From: SG8-38 sp041576815
Lineage (GTDB): Bacteria > Myxococcota_A > Polyangia > Polyangiales > Houyiibacteriaceae
Assembly (NCBI GenBank): GCA_041576815.1
Contig: JBFGKE010000003.1
Coordinates: 104,991 to 168,990 of the forward strand
DNA: 64,000 nucleotides
Direction of reading: 5' to 3'
Part shown: positions 59,528 through 64,000 of the stretch, piece after piece
Position numbering within the stretch: the first letter of the stretch is position 1
Layout of the letters: the number at the start of each line of letters is the position of its first letter
Position numbers and translations under genes: made by a program
The notes under the pieces: model-generated
What the model saw: only the letters and a program-made list of their open reading frames with translations
Databases searched by the model: none
Told to the model about the DNA's origin: nothing

Positions 59528-60874
59528 ATGGGAGCGGCAGACGTCCTCGTCGAAAGGCTGAACCGCGGCGTTCGGAAGCGCAGCTCACGTTGGACGTTCG
59601 TCCGAAGCCAGCCGTTTGGCGAGTCGTTGACACTGCGGCGCTTTCGGCTAGGCAACGGGCTGACAGTGCTCACACTCGTCGACCGGTCCGCGCCGACCGT
59701 CAGCTATCATACGTGGTTCCGCGTGGGATCCCGAAATGAGCGAGCAGGCAAGACCGGCCTCGCTCACCTGTTCGAACATCTGATGTTCAACGAAACGCGC
59801 GCCCATCCACACGGTGAATTCGATCGCTTGATGGAGGGAGCCGGGGCCGAAGCCAATGCAGCCACCTGGACGGACTGGACGTACTTCTACGAAAATGCCC
59901 CACGGAGCGCGCTTCCTCTGCTGATCGAGCTCGAGGCCGATCGGATGGGCAATCTCGTGCTGCGCGCGCGTCAGGTGCGCTCGGAAAAAGAAGTCGTGGC
60001 CAACGAGAGAAAGCTTCGCGTGGACGATGACGTCGAGGGCAAGGCGCTCGAGCTCCTCTACGCGACGGCGTTTCGGCGACATCCATATCGTTGGCCGACC
60101 ATCGGCTGGATGGACGACATTCGAGGGTTCACGGTCCGCGACTGCCGCGAGTTCTATCGTGCGTTCTACGCGCCCAGCAATGCGACTCTGGTCATTGCGG
60201 GAGACTTCGACGAGAAGAAGGCACTCGGACTCGTGCAGCGGCACTACGGCGGGTTTCCGGCGACGGCAGGGGCGCCGCGGGCCGTCATCCACAAGGAGCC
60301 GGCGCAGCGGAGCGAGCGAAGAGCCAGGCTCGAGGCGCCGACGCCGACGCCGAAGCTCCTCGTGGGTTACCATGCGCCGGCATTCGCCGATCCCGACACG
60401 CCGGCTCTCGTCATTGCCAACGAGGTCCTGTTCGGCGGGCAGAGCTCGCGACTCTATCGCTCGTTTTGCCTCGATCGAGCGCTGGCCTCGTCCGTTCGAG
60501 GATCGATCGCACCGTTCCTCGATCCGGGGCTCTTTGAAATGTGGATCTCTCTGCGCGAGGGGCGGCGTTTGGAAGAAGCGCGCGCGCTCCTCGACCACGA
60601 GCTGGTGCAACTCGCCAAACGGGGGCCTACGTCGCTGGAGCTCGACAAGGCCACTCACCAGCTCGAGCTTTCATTCCTTCACAGCATGGAAACCGCCGGC
60701 GGCAAGGCCGAGCAGATCGGATTCCACGAGACCGTCGTCGGTGACGGCACCGGTGTGTTCGCGCGATTGGCCGAGTACCGCGATGTCACGGCTTCCGATG
60801 TTCGACGGGTGGTTGCGAAGTACCTTCGCCCAGCGCGAAGAACCCGCGTCGAGATCGTCGAGAGCGGCCCGTGA
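59528..60874 (+). CDS. M16 family zinc peptidase, catalytic subunit
   Basis: A 448-residue insulinase-family peptidase. The inverted zinc motif HxxEH is present in GLAHLFEHLMFNE, with the downstream glutamate in the following helix region (LIELEADRMGNL). The two-domain M16B layout continues to PARRTRVEIV. No signal peptide is evident at the chosen ATG 59528. It is followed, with a four-base overlap, by a second M16 gene lacking the zinc motif, the usual heterodimer arrangement. Confidence 0.9.
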   Translation: MGAADVLVERLNRGVRKRSSRWTFVRSQPFGESLTLRRFRLGNGLTVLTLVDRSAPTVSYHTWFRVGSRNERAGKTGLAHLFEHLMFNETRAHPHGEFDRLMEGAGAEANAATWTDWTYFYENAPRSALPLLIELEADRMGNLVLRARQVRSEKEVVANERKLRVDDDVEGKALELLYATAFRRHPYRWPTIGWMDDIRGFTVRDCREFYRAFYAPSNATLVIAGDFDEKKALGLVQRHYGGFPATAGAPRAVIHKEPAQRSERRARLEAPTPTPKLLVGYHAPAFADPDTPALVIANEVLFGGQSSRLYRSFCLDRALASSVRGSIAPFLDPGLFEMWISLREGRRLEEARALLDHELVQLAKRGPTSLELDKATHQLELSFLHSMETAGGKAEQIGFHETVVGDGTGVFARLAEYRDVTASDVRRVVAKYLRPARRTRVEIVESGP

Positions 60875-62145
60875 TGCTCCTCGTCGAAGAAAGCGACGTG
60901 TTGCCGCTCGTCGACGTGGAGGTGGCCCTCCCGGTCGGGAGCCTGCACGACCCGATGGGTCGCGAGGGTTTGGCCCAACTCACCGGTCATCTCATGCGAC
61001 GGGGGCCTCGCGGGCTCTCGCAGACCCGTTTCGAGGATCGATTGGCGAGCCTCGGTGCACGCCTTTCGGTTCAGGTGTCGATGCGCTCCATGCGGGTGCG
61101 CGCGACGGTTCTGCGGCGAAACCTGGAGCCCCTGCTGCGGCTGGTGGCTGACGTCGTGTCGCGTCCGGCGCTTCGGTCGAGCGACTTCTCGACGCTCAAG
61201 GGACAAACGCAGGCTGCGCTGGTCGCGCGACTCGACGACGATCAAACCCTCGGTGCCGTCTGGTTTCGCAAAGCCCTGTTCCGCGAGCATCCGTACGGAC
61301 GAAGCCTGAGTGGCACTCGGGCAAGCCTTCGGCGAATCGGGCTGAGGCAGGTGAAGGAGTTCTACGCGCGTCACGTCCAAAAAGCGCCTTTCATCATCGG
61401 CGTCGCGGGGGACGTAATCGAAGAAGAGGCGTGCGCTTTGATCGGCGACACGTTTCCAAGGGCGCGCGTTCGCAAGCGACGTGAGTCGGCCGTGCCGCCG
61501 ACGCATGCCCGTCGCGGGAGGCACGTGGTGATCGTCGACAAGCCGGCGCGCGCGCAAACGCAGCTCTTCATCGGGACTCTCGGCGCGCGCACGCGAGATC
61601 GCGGCTTGTTTCCACTCATCGTGTCGAACACCGCATTCGGCGGCACCTTCAGCGGCCCACTCATGCAGCAGGTCCGCGCGGTGCGCGGGTGGAGCTATGG
61701 TGCCTACAGTCGGCTGCTTCACTCGATACAGCGTGACGCCTGGTACATGTGGACTGCGCCAGCGTCCGAGTATTCGGCCGAGTGCGCCGCGCTTCAGCTC
61801 GAGCTGCTCGAACGATGGGTCGGAGCGGGTATCTCCCAGGCCGAGCTCCGGTTCGCCAAGCGCTATTTGATCAACAGCCACTGCTTCGATCGCGACACGG
61901 CCGCCAAGAGGCTCGAATCCAGGCTCGATATCGAGCTCTTGGGGATTCCGCGGAGCTACGTCGAGAGATATGACGATCGCGTCGCTCAGGTGACACGCGC
62001 GCAGGCCAACGCGGCAACGCAGCGGCGGATCTCGTCGCGCGATCTCACGATCGTGGTCGTCGCGACTGCATCTGAAGTCGTTGGTGCATTCGAGCGGCTG
62101 CCCGGCGTGAAGACGGTCGAGGTCGTCTCGTTCGACGAGCTCTAA
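60871..62145 (+). CDS. M16 family peptidase-like protein, non-catalytic subunit
   Basis: A 424-residue M16 fold protein. At the place of HxxEH it has QLTGHLMRRG, so the zinc site is lost. The C-terminal half keeps the family segments FIGTLGARTRD, NTAFGGTFSGPLMQQVRAVR and GWSYGAYS, which form the substrate chamber of the partner. It thus looks like the inactive subunit of an M16B heterodimer. Start ATG overlaps the previous TGA. It converges on the PilZ gene. Confidence 0.87.
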   Translation: MMLLVEESDVLPLVDVEVALPVGSLHDPMGREGLAQLTGHLMRRGPRGLSQTRFEDRLASLGARLSVQVSMRSMRVRATVLRRNLEPLLRLVADVVSRPALRSSDFSTLKGQTQAALVARLDDDQTLGAVWFRKALFREHPYGRSLSGTRASLRRIGLRQVKEFYARHVQKAPFIIGVAGDVIEEEACALIGDTFPRARVRKRRESAVPPTHARRGRHVVIVDKPARAQTQLFIGTLGARTRDRGLFPLIVSNTAFGGTFSGPLMQQVRAVRGWSYGAYSRLLHSIQRDAWYMWTAPASEYSAECAALQLELLERWVGAGISQAELRFAKRYLINSHCFDRDTAAKRLESRLDIELLGIPRSYVERYDDRVAQVTRAQANAATQRRISSRDLTIVVVATASEVVGAFERLPGVKTVEVVSFDEL

Positions 62146-62855
62146 TTCGAGACGGCCGTCCTGAGCTCTGCGCGGCTCCAAATGCGGGGAACGCGGACCT
62201 GCGGAAGCCGGGCGAGACGCTTCGCGTGCTCGCAGAGCGCACCGTCCGGCTCCGGAAGGATGATGGTACGGAGGTCCTCCGAACGCGCGAAAAACTCCAC
62301 GACTTCCATGGCTCTCGGGTCGTGCGTCACGGAGTGAATCACGAGGGCGCCGTACTCGGTCTCCTCTTCTTCCAGCTCGCGCACCGCGTCCGCCAGGGAC
62401 TCCACGCAGGTGACCGGTATCCCGAAGCTTCGAATTTCCGCCTCGATCTCCTCGCGGACGCGGCGCCGGGGCTCGAACACCAGCATCGGCAGTCGAGCGG
62501 CCCGCGCATCGCGTCGAAGAAGCGCGCGCAGGACGGCGTCGTGAATCGCATCCTCTTGATCCGGCGACAACACCGGAAATGCAATCGCGAGGGCAACGCC
62601 ATTGTTGTTGCTTCGCACGCGCCTTACCGCGCCGGTGAGGCTCATCGTTTCGTCACTCGTCGCGAGGTCGATCAAGAGGTGCACGAGGTGCCCCGGGCGC
62701 AGGTCGAGCTCGCCCGAAACCATGGCGCCTCCGGCGGAGATGTTCTCGAGCGTGTACTGCCCGACGCGGTCGCCTCGCTGAAACAGCACGGCACGTCCGT
62801 CGATCTCGACCCGATGGTTCGAGCGTCGATCTCGCTGTGCCCTGGCATGCCCCAT
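62142..62855 (-). CDS. PilZ domain protein with C-terminal receiver-like domain
   Basis: A 237-residue protein. Residues 5-110 form a PilZ domain with the cyclic di-GMP motifs RRSNHR (RxxxR) and ENISAGG (D/NxSxxG). Residues ~120-237 (PMLVFEPRRRVREEIEAEI, GALVIHS) have the alternating pattern of a receiver domain, but the phospho-Asp position appears absent, so it is probably a pseudo-receiver. Likely an effector for the cyclic di-GMP enzymes encoded elsewhere. Start ATG 62855; the longer frame upstream crosses the divergent promoter region. Confidence 0.8.
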   Translation of the reverse strand: MGHARAQRDRRSNHRVEIDGRAVLFQRGDRVGQYTLENISAGGAMVSGELDLRPGHLVHLLIDLATSDETMSLTGAVRRVRSNNNGVALAIAFPVLSPDQEDAIHDAVLRALLRRDARAARLPMLVFEPRRRVREEIEAEIRSFGIPVTCVESLADAVRELEEEETEYGALVIHSVTHDPRAMEVVEFFARSEDLRTIILPEPDGALCEHAKRLARLPQVRVPRIWSRAELRTAVSN

Positions 62856-62927
62856 CGTGGTTTCAGAGTGCCGATCGGTGCTGTGAAAAGCTAGTCCACA
62901 GGGGGGGATAACCCGATCGTGTGTGTG

Positions 62928-62982
62928 TGATTTTACAATGCGTCTTTGCGGTTCCTTCGAAGTGTAGATGATTGTAAAATCA
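62928..62982. promoter_or_regulatory. 12-bp inverted repeat TGATTTTACAAT / ATTGTAAAATCA in divergent gap
   Basis: TGATTTTACAAT at 62928-62939 and its exact reverse complement at 62971-62982 are separated by 31 bp. The half-sites are AT-rich in a GC-rich background and lie between the divergent PilZ and CBS genes (62855 and 63004). Two facing half-sites could be a paired operator for both genes, or the -10 regions of two divergent promoters. Confidence 0.6.
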
Positions 62983-63003
62983 GCGACGGGCGAGGGCCTG
63001 ACG

Positions 63004-63450
63004 ATGATCACTAGGCGAATCCGCGACGTTCTTCGAAAGAAAGGGGAAGACGTGTTTTCAGTCGGCCCCCTCGCAACCGTGATCGACGCGGTGAACGCGA
63101 TGAACGATCACCACGTTGGCTCGGTGTTGGTGTGCGAAGGCGGGTACCCCGTCGGAATCTTTTCCGAGCGAGACGTCTTGGTTCGCGTAGTTGCGGCCAA
63201 TCGCGATCCACGGCGCACGCTCGTGCGTGACGTGATGACGACACGTCTTCACACGGCCACGGCAGACGACAGCATCCACGACGTGCTGCATTTGATGACC
63301 GAACGGCGCTGTCGTCACGTGCCGATCATGGACGGCGAGGAGCTGATCGGTCTCGTCTCCATCGGTGATTTGACCAAGGCGACCCAGCGAAATCTTCACC
63401 AAGAGGTTCGCGACCTTTCGACGTACATCGGAGGTCCGTACTTGAGTTAA
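63004..63450 (+). CDS. CBS-domain pair protein
   Basis: A 148-residue protein made of two CBS domains: the first about residues 8-65 (VFSVGPLATVIDAVNAMNDH, GYPVGIFSERDVL), the second about 75-130 (VMTTRLHTATADDSIHDVLH, RCRHVPIMDGEELIGLVSIG). Such stand-alone pairs bind adenosyl ligands and act as energy or redox sensors. Start ATG 63004 has GGGCGAGGG about eight bases upstream; ATG 62968 would add 12 residues and begins inside the inverted repeat region. A strong terminator follows. Confidence 0.87.
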   Translation: MITRRIRDVLRKKGEDVFSVGPLATVIDAVNAMNDHHVGSVLVCEGGYPVGIFSERDVLVRVVAANRDPRRTLVRDVMTTRLHTATADDSIHDVLHLMTERRCRHVPIMDGEELIGLVSIGDLTKATQRNLHQEVRDLSTYIGGPYLS

Positions 63451-63478
63451 ACGCGTTGTTCCTTCCCCCCAACGCGTC

Positions 63479-63516
63479 AAAAGGCCACCTGCCCCCCCAA
63501 ACAGGTGGCCTTTTTC
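63479..63516. terminator. Intrinsic terminator after the CBS gene
   Basis: AAGGCCACCTG (63481-63491), ten-base loop, CAGGTGGCCTT (63502-63512) and a T-run. The 11-bp stem is perfect and has A-run and T-run flanks, so it should act in both directions. It is the clearest intrinsic terminator in the window. Confidence 0.9.
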
Positions 63517-63549
63517 TTAAGTTCCGCCCCTCGAGCTCACCACAAGACT

Positions 63550-63737
63550 GGGCCACGAAAAAATGCGATATGGGGTTACGCCGGACGGGTCGGCTTGCAA
63601 AGGTGGCCAGAATCACTGGGTAGCGCTGGCCACGCAAGCCTCCCCTCGGCGCTCACGCCAAGTGGCGGTGGTCGGTGCCATGGCCACTTGTCACTCGCGA
63701 CGCCGACTCCACCCCACATCGCATTTTTTCGTGGCCC
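63550..63737. mobile_element. 188-bp MITE-like element with 27-bp terminal inverted repeats
   Basis: The left end starts GGGCCACGAAAAAATGCGAT (27 bp, 63550-63576). The right end (63711-63737) is its reverse complement with one mismatch in 27. Inside are two more hairpins: GGCTTGC plus GTGGCCAG (63592-63610) pairing with CTGGCCAC plus GCAAGCC (63626-63640), and CAAGTGGC (63659-63666) with GCCACTTG (63683-63690). No coding capacity. No clear target duplication is visible. Either a miniature transposable element or a multi-hairpin RNA/DNA element. Confidence 0.65.
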
Positions 63738-63739
63738 TC

Positions 63740-63945
63740 CATATGTAGACTTCGGAGCGCAATCACTCCCCACGCTACCGGCGGCAGCGCGAGCCCGAAG
63801 GGCGAAGCTCGGCGCGCATGCGCCGGCAAGCCCAAGCGAAGCGCCGGGCGCGCAGGGAGGACTACGGGTGGGGGTGGGCGGGTCGGATGTAACTAAACCA
63901 AACGCTGCCCGCAATCCTGCAACCACCCCCATGCCACCGCGGTGT
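63740..63945 (-). repeat. Dispersed GC-rich repeat, copy D
   Basis: Read on the minus strand it matches copy A: GTTGCAGGATTG...TTTGGTTTAGTTACATCC, GACCCGCC, the CCCCCACCCGTAGTCCTCCCT core, GCTTGGGCTTGCCGGCGCATGC, and CTTCGCCCTTCGGGCTCGCGC. It begins three bases after the MITE-like element. From 63946 to the window end no gene or other signal is seen. Confidence 0.75.
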
Positions 63946-64000
63946 CGCGCCTCGCCGTGCTTCGCGTGGAGCGCGGGGCGGTGGTAGAGTGCGCGGCCTA

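Noticed and set aside
63505..63987. A 160-codon frame at the right end
   Set aside because: It runs through the terminator, the MITE-like element and repeat copy D, and has no protein-like features.

Overview
The window is high-GC, densely coded bacterial chromosome, most likely from an uncultured or little-studied member of the Myxococcota. This rests on gene content and not on any marker-gene comparison: an MbnP/MbnH 'metallo-mystery pair' of the type first named from Myxococcus loci, a eukaryote-like Ser/Thr kinase, a plant/chlamydial-type FabI, a B12-dependent ribonucleotide reductase, many NtrC-type regulators and hybrid kinases, and cysteine-rich lipoproteins. No plasmid, phage, CRISPR or transposase gene is seen. 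The accessory DNA consists of small non-coding repeats.

Layout. 0-2.3 kb (minus): a TrkA-N protein cut by the window edge, a cation/proton antiporter and a TetR regulator. 2.5-7.9 kb (plus): lipA, branched-chain 2-oxoacid dehydrogenase E1 alpha, E1 beta and E2, then mutY, nearly all with touching or overlapping ends. 7.9-10.2 kb: a NatAB-like ABC exporter. 10.4-13.6 kb: a phosphoesterase, serS and murB. 13.6-22.8 kb (minus): a nine-gene collinear run, hrcA-grpE-dnaK followed by a RegB/RegA-type redox two-component pair, an outer-membrane protein, an exported protein, and mbnP and mbnH. mbnP carries an in-frame TAG. 22.9-28.7 kb: an FtsB-like protein, a GAF-GGDEF cyclase, an ethanolamine-type permease, FabI and a Ser/Thr kinase. 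29.1-39.8 kb: lipid-type genes and a signalling island with two sigma-54 activators, a REC-GGDEF-EAL protein, two hybrid histidine kinases and a phasin-like protein. 39.8-42.5 kb: a tRNA with a CAU anticodon, an outer-membrane protein, a gamma-carbonic anhydrase-like protein and a 5'-3' exonuclease. 42.6-47.2 kb: nrdJ behind a candidate pair of NrdR boxes and a long leader, then dapF. 47.2-51.1 kb: DUF3604, a PpiC-like protein and a HupE/UreJ-like protein in an overlapping operon. 51.1-55.6 kb (minus): an unknown gene, ruvB, ruvA, ruvC and yebC. 55.7-63.5 kb: a Cys-rich lipoprotein, a family 2 glycosyltransferase, gltX, two M16 peptidases, a PilZ protein and a CBS protein.

Small repeats occupy most of the larger non-coding gaps. 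One family of GC-rich elements shares a CCCCCACCCGTAGTCCTCCCT-like core (five full or partial copies). A REP-like hairpin of type GGGGACAGTCCCC sits just after stop codons at three loci. A 188-bp element near the right edge has 27-bp terminal inverted repeats and looks like a MITE.

The most interesting region is the 9-kb run that appears to couple HrcA-type heat-shock control, a quinone/thiol redox sensor and an exported copper/di-heme protein pair. All assignments come from reading the sequence; no database search was run.
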